A stretch of DNA of 64,000 bases from JAJRTE01 sp964418585 (GCA_964418585.1 CAYQMG010000074.1:62001-126000), one strand, 5' to 3'. Positions 38,132 to 47,340 are shown, counted from the first letter of the stretch. Made by a program: numbers and translations. Notes: generated from the sequence alone by a model not told the origin.

Positions 38132-38680
38132 ATGGGAACGGCGCGCCTGGGCAGCGGGACCGTGGTGAAGCTGGAAGCCGTGATCCAGGGGGAGACTCAC
38201 GCAATTGGGTTTGAGCCCCTGGCGGAGAAGGCCTACCGTGTGGAAGTGAACGGGAAGGGATTCGAGGGGCAATTGGAGGCGCTTCCTGGAGGGGCCTATT
38301 CTCTGATCATCGATGGCCGACAGCAAGAAGTGTACATTGGCAACGGCCCCGGCGGTCTCGAGGTGGAGGTCGAGGGGTTCCGCTACCCGGTGGAGGTGGT
38401 GGACCCGCGCAAGAAGGCGCTGCGGCGCGCCGGCGGAGCTGCGGCGGGCAAGGTGGTACTGAAAAGCTCCATGCCCGGCAAGGTGGTCCAGCTCCTGGTG
38501 AAGGAGGGCGCGTCGGTCGAAGCCGGGGTCGGCGTCATCGTACTCGAGGCGATGAAGATGCAGAACGAACTGAAAGCGCCGACCGCAGGCACAGTGACCC
38601 GGGTACACGTGGCGGACGGGGACAAGGTCGAGGCCAACGCCCCTCTCGTGGTGATCGAGGCCACACAACAAAGGGGGTAA
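38132..38680 (+). CDS. Biotin carboxyl carrier protein
   Basis: 182 residues from the ATG at 38132 (GGAGGAGGG upstream). The C-terminal biotinyl domain, about 112-180, carries the biotin Lys in EAMKMQNEL. The N-terminal half (RVEVNGKGFEGQLEALPGG...) resembles the BT/adaptor part seen in acyl-CoA carboxylase alpha chains, so the gene pair looks like a split alpha chain (BC plus BCCP). It carries carboxybiotin to a carboxyltransferase that lies outside the window. Downstream of BC by 40 nt and 28 nt before the mutase. Confidence 0.92.
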   Translation: MGTARLGSGTVVKLEAVIQGETHAIGFEPLAEKAYRVEVNGKGFEGQLEALPGGAYSLIIDGRQQEVYIGNGPGGLEVEVEGFRYPVEVVDPRKKALRRAGGAAAGKVVLKSSMPGKVVQLLVKEGASVEAGVGVIVLEAMKMQNELKAPTAGTVTRVHVADGDKVEANAPLVVIEATQQRG

Positions 38681-38708
38681 GCCGCACTCCGGATGAGAGG
38701 ACGAGGTC

Positions 38709-40391
38709 ATGCAGGAAACAGACCCTGAACTGAAAGCAATCGAACAGGCCAAGGCGCACTGGGAGACCCGAACGCTCAAGGCGGTGCTGAACAAAGGGCC
38801 TGAGCGGAAAGAACGATTCGAGACCACCTCCGGTATCCCACTGACGCGCGTCTACACACCGCTGGACACGGCGGGACAGGCGTATCTGGACCGACTCGGT
38901 TTCCCCGGCGAATACCCATTCACCCGCGGTATCCAGCCCACCATGTTCCGGGGACGCCTCTGGACCATGCGCCAGTACGCCGGGTTCGGAACCGCGGTCC
39001 AATCCAACCAGCGATACCGCTACCTCCTCGAGCAAGGCCAGACAGGCCTGAGCGTGGCGTTCGACCTCCCGACCCAGATGGGGTATGACTCGGACCATCC
39101 CATGGCCATGGGCGAGGTGGGCCGTACCGGCGTCGCCATCGATTCGGTGGAAGACATGGAGGTCCTGTTCGATCAGATCCCCCTGGACAGGGTTTCCACC
39201 TCCATGACCATCAACGCCACCGCCGCCATCCTCCTCGCCATGTACCTCGCGGTCGCTGAACGCAAACACATCCCCACGGACAGGTTGCGGGGCACCATCC
39301 AGAACGACATCCTCAAGGAATACATCGCTCGAGGCACCTACATCTTTCCTCCTCGGGCCAGCATGCGACTCATCACCGATACCTTCGCCTATTGCAAGGA
39401 CCACGTGCCCCGATGGAACACCATTTCCATCTCCGGGTACCACATTCGGGAGGCCGGCGCCACTGCCGTCCAGGAAGTCGCCTTCACCCTGGCCGACGGA
39501 ATCGCCTACGTTGAGGCCGCCCTCGAGTCCGGCCTCGAAGTGGATGCGTTCGCCCCCAGGCTCTCCTTCTTCTTCAACGTCCACAACCACCTCCTCGAGG
39601 AGGTCGCCAAGTTCAGAGCTGCTCGCAGACTCTGGGCCACCATCATGCGCGACCGCTTCGGCGCCCGCACCCCTCGCAGCCAGATGCTCCGATTCCATAC
39701 CCAGACCGCTGGTTCCACCCTCACCGCACAGCAACCCCAGGTAAACGTGGTCCGGGTCACCCTCCAGGCACTCGCCGCCGTCCTGGGTGGTACCCAGTCC
39801 CTCCACACCAACAGCCTCGACGAGGCACTGGCTCTCCCCACCGAGGCCTCCGCCCGCCTCGCCCTCCGAACACAGCAAGTCATCGCGCTCGAATCCGGCG
39901 TCGCCGACGTGGTCGACCCTCTGGGCGGAAGCTGGGCCATCGAATCCCTCACCGAAGAGATCGAGGCCGAGGCCCGGGCGTATCTGGACCGCATCGACCA
40001 GATGGGTGGCATGGTCTCTGCCATCGAACAGGGATTCCCACAGCGAGAAATCCAGGAGGCCGCATACCAGCACCAGAAACGGGTCGAATCGGGGGACACC
40101 CCCATCGTGGGCGTCAACATTTTCCAGGAAGAAGAACCCCCCGCCGGCGAAATCCTCAAGATCGACCCCGCCCTGGAGCAAGAACAGGTCAATCGCGTCG
40201 CCAGCCTCCGGGCACGACGCGACCAGACCAGGGTCCACGACGCCCTCGCACGAGTCGCCGACGCAGCCAACGGGACCGACAACCTGCTCCCTTCCATCCT
40301 CGACGCCGTCCAGGCCAATGCCACACTCGGGGAGATTTCCGGCACCTTGCGAACCGTGTTCGGCGAATACCAGGAGGTCGTCGTGCTCTGA
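38709..40391 (+). CDS. Methylmalonyl-CoA mutase catalytic (large) subunit, no B12 domain
   Basis: 560 residues. The acyl-CoA mutase TIM-barrel is clear: TMRQYAGFGTAVQSNQRYRYLL, GLSVAFDLPTQMGYDSDHP, RLRGTIQNDILKEYIARGTYIFPP, FHTQTAGSTLTAQQP and LGGTQSLHTNSLDEALALPTE. It ends after the barrel, without the DxHxxG cobalamin-binding domain that completes single-chain MUT (about 730-750). This is the split-mutase arrangement, in which a separate ~140-residue B12 subunit pairs with it. No such subunit is in the window. It interconverts methylmalonyl- and succinyl-CoA. The BC/BCCP genes just upstream support a propionyl-CoA route. Confidence 0.93.
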   Translation: MQETDPELKAIEQAKAHWETRTLKAVLNKGPERKERFETTSGIPLTRVYTPLDTAGQAYLDRLGFPGEYPFTRGIQPTMFRGRLWTMRQYAGFGTAVQSNQRYRYLLEQGQTGLSVAFDLPTQMGYDSDHPMAMGEVGRTGVAIDSVEDMEVLFDQIPLDRVSTSMTINATAAILLAMYLAVAERKHIPTDRLRGTIQNDILKEYIARGTYIFPPRASMRLITDTFAYCKDHVPRWNTISISGYHIREAGATAVQEVAFTLADGIAYVEAALESGLEVDAFAPRLSFFFNVHNHLLEEVAKFRAARRLWATIMRDRFGARTPRSQMLRFHTQTAGSTLTAQQPQVNVVRVTLQALAAVLGGTQSLHTNSLDEALALPTEASARLALRTQQVIALESGVADVVDPLGGSWAIESLTEEIEAEARAYLDRIDQMGGMVSAIEQGFPQREIQEAAYQHQKRVESGDTPIVGVNIFQEEEPPAGEILKIDPALEQEQVNRVASLRARRDQTRVHDALARVADAANGTDNLLPSILDAVQANATLGEISGTLRTVFGEYQEVVVL

Positions 40392-40446
40392 CCCGCCCCA
40401 TCCCCGGCTCCGCTCCCCCTTCTTCTCCACAAACTGCACCGGACGC

Positions 40447-40474
40447 TTGACGCGGAACATGCGGTGCTTATCTT
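40447..40474 (+). promoter_or_regulatory. Promoter candidate for the Hsp20 gene
   Basis: TTGACG (40447-40452), 16-nt spacer, TATCTT (40469-40474). A CTTGAAA at 40479-40485 recalls the -35 of heat-shock sigma promoters, but no matching CCCAT-type -10 follows. Confidence 0.4.
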
Positions 40475-40574
40475 GCCACTTGAAAGAAAAGTTATTAGAA
40501 TTCAACAGGTTAGGCATACCCGGGATCTTGCACCACGCCCGGAGTGCCTGCTGGATCGCAAGGAGGTGAATGGT

Positions 40575-41159
40575 ATGAGCAAGCTCGAAAGATGGTTGCC
40601 CTTCAAGTTCCTCAGGAAGAACTCGGAAAGCAAGAAGACGGATGAGGCCCGACGGGATACCACCCAGGCCGTCGTGCCGACCCAGGGAACCACGTGGCCG
40701 TTCTCTCCTTTCTTCTCCCCGGCCATGAACCAGATGTTGCAGCAGTTCTTCTCGGACCCGTTCTTCCGGGATCCATTCTTCCGGCTCCCTGAGCTGGACC
40801 GGTGGTTCGGAGACTTCAGCCCCACGCGGTACCAGCCGTCGATCGACGTGGTGGACGAGGAAAATGCAATTCGGATCACCGCGGAACTCCCCGGCATGTC
40901 CAAGGATGACATTCAGCTTCACATCGACAACGACATGCTGATCATTCGGGGAGAGAAAAAGAACGAAGAGGAATCCCGGGAGAAAGGCGTGTATCGAAGC
41001 GAACGCTACTATGGATTCTTCGAACGAGCCATCCCGGTTCCCTCCGAACTGGACCTGGACAAGGTGGAAGCCAAGTTCAAGAACGGCGTGCTCACCGTAC
41101 GCCTTCCCAAGCTCCCGGAGGCCAAGGATAGCGTGAAACGCATCCCGGTCACCGGCTGA
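40575..41159 (+). CDS. Hsp20-family small heat-shock protein
   Basis: 194 residues from the ATG at 40575, with AGGAGG eight nt upstream. The alpha-crystallin domain is about 96-190 (SIDVVDEENAIRITAELPGMSKDDIQL ... VLTVRLPKLPEAKDSVKRIPV); the GVLTV motif and the C-terminal I/V-x-V are present. The long N-terminal arm carries FFSDPFFRDPFFRLPELDRWF, typical of the class that starts with Phe-rich segments. It is an ATP-independent holdase in the cytoplasm. It is monocistronic between the mutase and the MopE-type lipoprotein. Confidence 0.92.
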   Translation: MSKLERWLPFKFLRKNSESKKTDEARRDTTQAVVPTQGTTWPFSPFFSPAMNQMLQQFFSDPFFRDPFFRLPELDRWFGDFSPTRYQPSIDVVDEENAIRITAELPGMSKDDIQLHIDNDMLIIRGEKKNEEESREKGVYRSERYYGFFERAIPVPSELDLDKVEAKFKNGVLTVRLPKLPEAKDSVKRIPVTG

Positions 41160-41274
41160 TCCAGGGCCGGCCGACTGTGCCGACGCCCGGGGGCCACCGA
41201 GACCGGGAACCGTCCCTCGCCCGCCTCCACTCCCGGCACGCCCTGCCCTCGACCCTTCCAAGTTCCATCCCTGC

Positions 41275-41304
41275 TTGCCATTCTCCCGCCTGGAGTGCTA
41301 GGAT
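41275..41304 (+). promoter_or_regulatory. Extended -10 promoter for the second MopE-type lipoprotein
   Basis: TTGCCA (41275-41280), 18-nt spacer, TAGGAT (41299-41304) preceded by TGC. About 50 nt before the ATG at 41356. Confidence 0.5.
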
Positions 41305-41355
41305 GAGGAAGACTTCTTTCCTTTTTTTCCACCCGGACCACCAGCGAGGGACATC

Positions 41356-42792
41356 ATGCAACACTGGAAGGGACTCAACCCGTATCTTCTCTTGCTCCTT
41401 GCGCCATTTTCCATCGGAGTACTCGGCGGATGTCCCGACGCAGACTGGGACCAGGACGGGTGGACCGTGGGGGAAGGCGACTGCGACGACGGAGACGCCA
41501 CGGTCTACCCCGGTGCTGTGGAGGTCTGCGATGCTCGAGACAACGATTGCGATGGAGACATAGACGAAGGGCTGGCCATTCCATTCTACCCCGACGAGGA
41601 CGGGGACACGTGGGGAGCGGAACAGGGGATGGTGGAGGACTGCTTCCCGCCCGAAGAGGGATGGGTGGACCGGGATGGGGATTGCGACGACGCAGATGCC
41701 ACCGTGCACCCGGGTGCGGAGGAGGTCCCGAACGGAGTCGACGACGACTGTGACGGCATGGTGGACGAGGGACTCGTGGTCTGGCAGGACCCGGTGCTCG
41801 TGGCCGAAGCCACCGGGGGGGCGCTGTTGCTTCCTCGGGTTGCGGTCATCGAGGAGCAGGTGTGGGTGGTCTACACCGATGGACAGGAGGTGCTCGCTCG
41901 ATGGGCGGACGTTGACGACCTCACCTGGAGCGAGCCCACGCAAATCGGCGCCTATGCGGGCGTGGACACGCTGCATGCGGTCCCGGGCCGGGACGGCGCC
42001 CTGTACGTGCAGTACCAGACGTCGGAAGCCAAGTACACCTACGTGGCCTGGTACGACGGAGCGACCTGGCGGGCGCCGACCGAAACCAGCTACCACGGCA
42101 TGACCGTCCCCCCCTATTCCTGCGACCTCGGCATCGACGCCCTCGGCTACCTCTACGACATGACGACCGGGGATTGGTCGGCGCTCGGATTCCGCAGCAC
42201 ATCCCCCAACGATGCGTCGAGCTGGGAGGACGATTCCATCGAGACCTTCTACAACGCCATCTATTCGTCCAACGACGGCTTCGTCCAGGGCGCTGAGATT
42301 CCCAAGTTGTTCTTCGTTCACGAGGATACCCAACTGGACGTGGCATGGTACGACGACGGATGGCACCTGGAGACGGCTCGAGACGGCGAGGAAATCCTGC
42401 TCGAGCCGGCCATCGCCCCGGAATCGGACGGTCCCTACCACGGCGTGTTGACTGTGGTGGAAAACGACGAGGCCAGGCTCGAGTACTTCCGGTACGACAC
42501 CTGGCCGCTCGAGGATGCCTGGACCGTGCCCCTGGCCGATGGGGACGGGCTTGACGGCGTCGCGTCCATCAGCGTCCATGGGGACCAGGTGGCGGTACTG
42601 TACGATGCCGATGGAGGTGTCTGGTTCCGGGAATCCTGGGATGGTGGAGACTCGTTCTCCGCTCCAGAGATGTTGGCGCCCCGGGGCCATGGCAGCCACA
42701 TCCGGTTTCAGCCCGATGGTTCCGGTCTGGTGGCCGCCTACGTGGTGTCCCTCGAAGACGGCTCCGAAATCCAGGTGCGGGTGCGTCGTTAG
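41356..42792 (+). CDS. Lipoprotein with MopE-type repeats and beta-propeller-like body
   Basis: 478 residues. Leader LLLLLAPFSIGVLGGC gives a lipidated Cys26 (VLGGC lipobox). Residues 30-74 (WDQDGWTVGEGDCDDGDATVYPG ... DNDCDGDIDEG) and about 80-138 (DEDGDTW ... DRDGDCDDADATVHPG ... VDDDCDGMVDEG) are MopE/calcium-loop repeats, the same type as in the 19.9-22.4 kb lipoprotein. The remainder has repeated W-x-D and YVAWYDGATWRAP-type strands suggesting a beta-propeller or carbohydrate-binding fold (BNR/sialidase-like). Outer-membrane or surface exposed; function unknown. Confidence 0.82.
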   Translation: MQHWKGLNPYLLLLLAPFSIGVLGGCPDADWDQDGWTVGEGDCDDGDATVYPGAVEVCDARDNDCDGDIDEGLAIPFYPDEDGDTWGAEQGMVEDCFPPEEGWVDRDGDCDDADATVHPGAEEVPNGVDDDCDGMVDEGLVVWQDPVLVAEATGGALLLPRVAVIEEQVWVVYTDGQEVLARWADVDDLTWSEPTQIGAYAGVDTLHAVPGRDGALYVQYQTSEAKYTYVAWYDGATWRAPTETSYHGMTVPPYSCDLGIDALGYLYDMTTGDWSALGFRSTSPNDASSWEDDSIETFYNAIYSSNDGFVQGAEIPKLFFVHEDTQLDVAWYDDGWHLETARDGEEILLEPAIAPESDGPYHGVLTVVENDEARLEYFRYDTWPLEDAWTVPLADGDGLDGVASISVHGDQVAVLYDADGGVWFRESWDGGDSFSAPEMLAPRGHGSHIRFQPDGSGLVAAYVVSLEDGSEIQVRVRR

Positions 42793-42808
42793 CCCACCGC
42801 GCCAATGC

Positions 42809-43687
42809 TCACCCGCCGGTCCGGGGGCCGGGCTCCTGTCCAAACCAGGGCTCGAGCAGTCGGGCACGCCCGGCATGGAGGCGTCGAAGCCAGCGGCATG
42901 TCAGGGTGTGCCCGGGGAGGAACGCCCGGATCCGGGCGACCAGAAAGGTGCCGAGCAAGGCTGTATCTCCGACCATGTCCAGTATCTTGTGGCGAAGTGG
43001 TTCGTCCTCGAATCGCACGCCGTCCGGGTTGAGCCATCCGTCCTTGCCGAGCACGACCGCGTTCTCGAGGGCCCCCCCACGGGCAAGACCCTCGGCGCGC
43101 AGTCGGTCCACGTCACGCAGCAGGGAGAAGGTGCGAGCAGGCGCCACGGCCTCTCGAAACCGATCAAACACGACCTCCCGGCGGCAAGTCCCGATCAAGG
43201 GATGATCGAAATCAATGGTGCAATCCCAGGCGGTCACCTCGGCCGGTTCGGCCTCGAGCCAGGCGGGCCCCATCTGCACACGCACGGGTGTGGTCAGACG
43301 CATTCGGCGGCGTGGGACCGAAAGTTCCCGCCCGCCATCCGTATCGATGAGATCGACGAAAGGTTGGGCACTTCCGTCGAGGATGGGGATCTCGGGGCCA
43401 TCGACCATTACGAGCACATTGTCGATCTCACAGCCATACAGAGCGGCCATCAGATGCTCCACCGTGCCCACCCGCCAGGATCCGGTGCCGATCGATGTGG
43501 CGTGGCGCGTGTCCACTACGTGGTCGATGGTGACAGGACAGGGCCGGGCACCCGGCATGTCGACGCGAACCAGTTGTACGCCGTGGTCGGCTTCGGCCGG
43601 TTCCAGGGTGACGCACGCGGACACGCCGGTATGGAGCCCGATCCCCTTGACCTGCCACGATCGTTTCAAGGTTCGCTGTCGGATCAT
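42809..43687 (-). CDS. lpxC: UDP-3-O-acyl-N-acetylglucosamine deacetylase
   Basis: 292 residues, close to E. coli LpxC (305). Start TLKRSWQVKGIGLHTG is typical. Zinc ligands are His78 (TVEHLMAAL, with base Glu77), His233 and Asp237 (RHKILDMVGD) and His260 (GHTL). It is the first committed step of lipid A synthesis in the cytoplasm, which proves an LPS-type outer membrane. The ATG at 43687 overlaps the DUF192 stop (ATGA); an upstream in-frame ORF is not protein-like. It ends the yebC-ruv operon. It is 16 nt from the convergent lipoprotein gene. Confidence 0.95.
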   Translation of the reverse strand: MIRQRTLKRSWQVKGIGLHTGVSACVTLEPAEADHGVQLVRVDMPGARPCPVTIDHVVDTRHATSIGTGSWRVGTVEHLMAALYGCEIDNVLVMVDGPEIPILDGSAQPFVDLIDTDGGRELSVPRRRMRLTTPVRVQMGPAWLEAEPAEVTAWDCTIDFDHPLIGTCRREVVFDRFREAVAPARTFSLLRDVDRLRAEGLARGGALENAVVLGKDGWLNPDGVRFEDEPLRHKILDMVGDTALLGTFLVARIRAFLPGHTLTCRWLRRLHAGRARLLEPWFGQEPGPRTGG

Positions 43688-44223
43688 CGCGTGGGGCCGG
43701 GATCGGGAGGCCATTTGAACTCCACGCGGTCTCCAGGCTGGACGCCGTGTTTCTTGAACCACCCCTGATTCACTTCCAGAACGTACTGGCACGGGCCTCG
43801 AGACGAGTAGGTCCGGGTGCTGTTGTTGGGCGCCATGTCGGCCATGTTGATGATCCGGCGGTCCGAACCGATGAAGGCGATGGAGAGGGGGATGAACGTG
43901 TTCCTCATCCAGTAATGTACCGTGCGGGGGGAGGGATAGACGAAGAGCATGCCGCCATCGGAAGGGAGGGATTTTCGGTACATGAGGCCTCGAGCCTGTT
44001 CTGCCTCGGACACGGCCACCTCCACGTGGAGCACGTGTCCGCGAATCTGCACCGGGATCGTATCCCCGGCCCGGGCGCAGTCTGCGAGGAGAAGCGACCC
44101 GATCAAGACCAGCGCGAGCCGTGCGGCGAGGGCCGCGACGTGACCAGTCCCAGCACGAGAGGAAGGCCCGGTTCCCGACCCGGCCCTCCGGATCGGTGTC
44201 TCGACGAAGCATGCGGTGTTCAC
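43684..44223 (-). CDS. DUF192 family exported protein
   Basis: 179 residues from a GTG at 44223 overlapping the CNNM stop. A hydrophobic stretch (about 31-48, AALAARLALVLIGSLLLADC) ends in a possible but poor lipobox Cys, so this is an exported or lipoprotein-like protein with a long polar N-terminus; the start may lie further in. DUF192 markers: EQARGLMYRK, GGMLFVYP, HYWMRNTFIPLSIAFIGSDRRI and GVQPGDRVEF. DUF192 proteins are small beta-barrel-like domains of unknown function, often secreted. The conserved MRNT..PL motif fits. Position between CNNM and lpxC gives no specific role. Confidence 0.85.
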   Translation of the reverse strand: MNTACFVETPIRRAGSGTGPSSRAGTGHVAALAARLALVLIGSLLLADCARAGDTIPVQIRGHVLHVEVAVSEAEQARGLMYRKSLPSDGGMLFVYPSPRTVHYWMRNTFIPLSIAFIGSDRRIINMADMAPNNSTRTYSSRGPCQYVLEVNQGWFKKHGVQPGDRVEFKWPPDPGPTR

Positions 44224-45557
44224 CCCAAAAACTCTCCTGTTTCTTTTTCCTCCCGCCGACGACTCAGGGACACGGCCACGATCCGAAGTCCCTCGGTGCG
44301 CAGGACCCGGATGTCCACGTCCTCCACCTGCACGGTCTCACCTTCGGCAGGCACCTTGCCCAGCCTGTTGACCACCAGGCCGGCAATGGTATCCGCATCC
44401 TCGTCGGCCAGATTCAGGCCGTATCGTTCGTTCAGGAGGTCGAGCCGTGTGCGGCCTTCCACGGTGATGGGCCATGATTCGGACGCATCCTGGTCGGGAT
44501 CGGCGGGTTCGTCCGGCTGGTCCAGCTCCCCGAACAGCTCCTCCACCAGGTCCACCAGGGTGACCAGGCCCGAGGTACCGCCGAACTGGTCGAGCACGAT
44601 GGCCATTTGCATCCCGGTCCGCTTGAACTGGGCCAGGATGGTTTCGATGGTTGCCGTTTCCGGCACGAACAGGGGGGTGTGGATCAGTTCCCGGAGGTCG
44701 AACGTATCTGGCTGAGCGGCCCGGCGGTACCCGATCAGGTCCTTGAGAACCAGGATTCCGACCACGTGGTCCAGGTCGCCTTCATAGACGGGATAGCGAG
44801 AGAACGGTCTGTCCACCACGGCGAGCATGAGGCCGTCGTAGGGCATATCCGCCGGGATACCGACCACGTCGAGGCGGTGCACCATGACCTGGCGTGCCGT
44901 GAGGTGTTTCAGCTTGAACACCCGGTGCAGCATCAGCCGTTCCATCTCGTCCAGGATGCCTTGCCGGTGGCCGTCCTCGACCAGGATCTTGAGTTCCTCC
45001 ACCGAGTGAATGGAGCCTTCGTGTCCGGAGGCGGAGGAGAGTCCGAAGAGGTGCAAGACCAGATTGCCGGTGGAGTTGAGTGCCCAGATGAGGGGCCGAA
45101 AGACGAACACGGCCCACTGCATGGGTCTTGCGACCCGCAACGCGGTGGCCTCGGTGTACTGAAGGGCCAGGGACTTGGGTACCAGCTCCCCCAACACCAC
45201 GTGGAGGAATGTGATGATCAGGAACGCGGTGATGGCCGGAGCGCTCACGTCGACCAGGATGGGCGGCAAAAAGTGGAAAACCCGATGGAGCACCGACTCG
45301 AGGGCCGACTCCCCGATCCAGCCCAGGGCGAGGCTGGCCAGGGTGATTCCCAGTTGTGTCCCGGCGATGTACTGGTCCAGATTGCCAATGGCGGTGAGCA
45401 CACGGGTAGCCCCTGAGACGCCTTCGTTGGCCAGGGCTTCCATCTTGCTTCGCCGCACGCCCACGAGGGCGAATTCGGTGGCCACGAAGAACGCATTGGC
45501 CAGCACCAACAGGATGACCGCGCCGAATCTCCAAAGGTATGTGGTGGGCTCGTCCAT
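44220..45557 (-). CDS. CNNM/CorC-type membrane protein (DUF21-CBS-CorC)
   Basis: 445 residues. A DUF21 domain with four membrane segments (about 8-30, 62-82, 92-110 and 125-142) is followed by two CBS motifs (MVHRLDVVGIPADMPYDGLMLAVVD...VYEGDLDHVVGILVLKDL and LREL-type) and a C-terminal CorC_HlyC domain (DLLNERYGLNLADEDADTIAGLVVNRLG). Members export or sense Mg2+/Co2+ in the inner membrane. A TTG at 45566, overlapping the ruvB stop, is an alternative start; ATG 45557 was taken. The gene is embedded between ruvB and DUF192 with overlaps on both sides. Confidence 0.9.
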   Translation of the reverse strand: MDEPTTYLWRFGAVILLVLANAFFVATEFALVGVRRSKMEALANEGVSGATRVLTAIGNLDQYIAGTQLGITLASLALGWIGESALESVLHRVFHFLPPILVDVSAPAITAFLIITFLHVVLGELVPKSLALQYTEATALRVARPMQWAVFVFRPLIWALNSTGNLVLHLFGLSSASGHEGSIHSVEELKILVEDGHRQGILDEMERLMLHRVFKLKHLTARQVMVHRLDVVGIPADMPYDGLMLAVVDRPFSRYPVYEGDLDHVVGILVLKDLIGYRRAAQPDTFDLRELIHTPLFVPETATIETILAQFKRTGMQMAIVLDQFGGTSGLVTLVDLVEELFGELDQPDEPADPDQDASESWPITVEGRTRLDLLNERYGLNLADEDADTIAGLVVNRLGKVPAEGETVQVEDVDIRVLRTEGLRIVAVSLSRRREEKETGEFLG

Positions 45558-45562
45558 AAGGT

Positions 45563-46639
45563 TCAAAACAGCGGCCGTTGACCCGAATCGGCGTCCCGGC
45601 GGACCATCCCGAAGTGCTGGTACGCGTGAAGGGTCGCCACCCTGCCGGCTCGAGTCCGGTTGATGAACCCGTTCTGGAGCAGGTAGGGCTCGTACACATC
45701 CTCGATGGTATCCCTCTCCTCGCCCACCGCGGCTGACAACGTGTCGATTCCCACGGGACCACCGCCGAACTTTTCGATGATGGTCAGCAAGATCTTTCGG
45801 TCCATCTTGTCAAAACCTTTCTCATCCACCTCGAGCATCCGCAATGCTGCGTCGGCCACCCCCCTGTCGATCACCTCGCGACCGTCCACCTGGGCGAAAT
45901 CGCGTACGCGCCGCAACAGCCGGTTCGCGATTCGAGGTGTTCCCCGGGAACGCCGGGCAATCTCGAAGGCCCCATCGTCGGTAATGTCGAGCCTGAGGAG
46001 TTGGGCGGAGCGCTGGACGATGACCTTCAAGTCCTCCGGGCGATAAAAATCGAGCACCTGGTGGATCCCGAAACGGGCGCGAAACGGGGGGCTGAGCAGC
46101 CCCTCGCGGGTGGTGGCGCCTACCAGGGTGAACCGGGGGAGGCTGATCCGAATGGAGCGCGCGTTCGGTCCCTGGCCCAGGATGAGGTCGAGTTCGAAAT
46201 CCTCCATGGCCGGGTAGAGGATCTCCTCCACCACCCGATTCATCCGGTGGATCTCGTCGATGAAGAGAACATCGCCCTCCTCGAGGTTGGTCAGAATGGC
46301 GGCCAGATCTCCGCTCCGCTCGATCGCAGGCCCCGACGTCCCCTTGATGTGCACATCCATCTCGTTGGCGATGATGTGGGCCAGCGTGGTCTTGCCCAGA
46401 CCGGGCGGACCGGAAAACAGGGTGTGGTCCAACGGCTCACCTCGAGCACGGGCCGCCTCCACGAACACCTTCAGATTGGCCTTGACCCGATCCTGTCCGA
46501 TGAATTCATCGAGCCGACGGGGCCTCAACGAAGCCTCGACCACCCCCTCTTCCTCGGGCAGGCGCTCCGGCGTCACCTCCCGCTCCTCCGGGCTGCTCGA
46601 GACCCCTTCACCCGATTCCGGCTTGCTCCACGTCGACAT
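45563..46639 (-). CDS. ruvB: Holliday junction ATP-dependent DNA helicase RuvB
   Basis: 358 residues; core from about residue 35 is canonical: LRPRRLDEFIGQ, Walker A GPPGLGKTT, Walker B FIDEIH, Sensor 1 VGATTREG and arginine finger RARFG. An N-terminal tail of about 35 residues, acidic, is longer than in E. coli (336). It is the AAA+ motor driving branch migration with RuvA. The operon order is yebC-ruvC-ruvA-ruvB. It starts 86 nt after ruvA, the largest gap within the operon, and its stop overlaps the CNNM TTG. Confidence 0.96.
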   Translation of the reverse strand: MSTWSKPESGEGVSSSPEEREVTPERLPEEEGVVEASLRPRRLDEFIGQDRVKANLKVFVEAARARGEPLDHTLFSGPPGLGKTTLAHIIANEMDVHIKGTSGPAIERSGDLAAILTNLEEGDVLFIDEIHRMNRVVEEILYPAMEDFELDLILGQGPNARSIRISLPRFTLVGATTREGLLSPPFRARFGIHQVLDFYRPEDLKVIVQRSAQLLRLDITDDGAFEIARRSRGTPRIANRLLRRVRDFAQVDGREVIDRGVADAALRMLEVDEKGFDKMDRKILLTIIEKFGGGPVGIDTLSAAVGEERDTIEDVYEPYLLQNGFINRTRAGRVATLHAYQHFGMVRRDADSGQRPLF

Positions 46640-46725
46640 GCGTCACCCTGTTCGCACCACGATCTGTGGCTTCACCCATGACTTTGAAGCAACCGCCAGC
46701 AGAGTTCAACAGAAATCCCACCAGA

Positions 46726-47340
46726 TCACCGCGTGCGGGCCGGTTGCAAGAGCCGCAGCGCCTCCTTGATGACCTGCTCCACCGGAACCCCCTCGGCAAC
46801 GCGCAACTCCGACAGGACCCGGTCGATCTCGGCACGACGATATCCCAACGTGGTGAGCGCCAGAATCAGATCGTCCCGGACCGACCGTCCCGGGGCCGGG
46901 CTGACGACGCTTCCGCTCCGGGTAGGTCCCAAATCCACCCGTCCCAGCTTGTCTCGCAACTCGACCACCATGCGCTCGGCGATCCGCTTGCCCACCCCCG
47001 GAATCGTCCGCAACCTGCGCACATCACCGGTGGCTACGGCTTCCACCAGTTCGTCAGGGCCGATCCCGGAGAGTATGTTCAAGGCCAGGCGGGGGCCGAT
47101 CCCTCCGATGGTGATCAGGTGCCGAAACACCTCCTTCTCTCCCGGAATCAGGAACCCGTAGAGTGTGATCTGATCTTCTCTCACGTAGGTCAGCACGTCG
47201 ACCGCGAGGGGCTTGCCCTCCACAGGCAGTTGGTAGAACGAGTTCATGGAAAGTTGAAGCTCATACCCCACCCCCCCCACGCTCAGCACGATGAGACCGG
47301 GGTCTTTGCGCCGCAACGTGCCTTCGAGCCACGCAATCAT
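46726..47340 (-). CDS. ruvA: Holliday junction branch migration protein RuvA
   Basis: 204 residues (E. coli 203). MIAWLEGTL opens the OB domain; helix-hairpin-helix pairs ITIGGIGPRLALNILS and LRTIPGVGKRIAERMVVEL are typical; the C-terminal UBA-like domain (DLILALTTLGYRRAEID) binds RuvB. ATG 47340 overlaps ruvC stop by one nt (TGATG). RuvA tetramers bind four-way junctions. Confidence 0.96.
   Translation of the reverse strand: MIAWLEGTLRRKDPGLIVLSVGGVGYELQLSMNSFYQLPVEGKPLAVDVLTYVREDQITLYGFLIPGEKEVFRHLITIGGIGPRLALNILSGIGPDELVEAVATGDVRRLRTIPGVGKRIAERMVVELRDKLGRVDLGPTRSGSVVSPAPGRSVRDDLILALTTLGYRRAEIDRVLSELRVAEGVPVEQVIKEALRLLQPARTR

Noticed and set aside
38535..41261. Leftward 908-residue frame
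   Set aside because: Lies antisense to the biotin carrier, mutase and Hsp20 genes; no recognisable motif, repetitive Gly/Glu composition.
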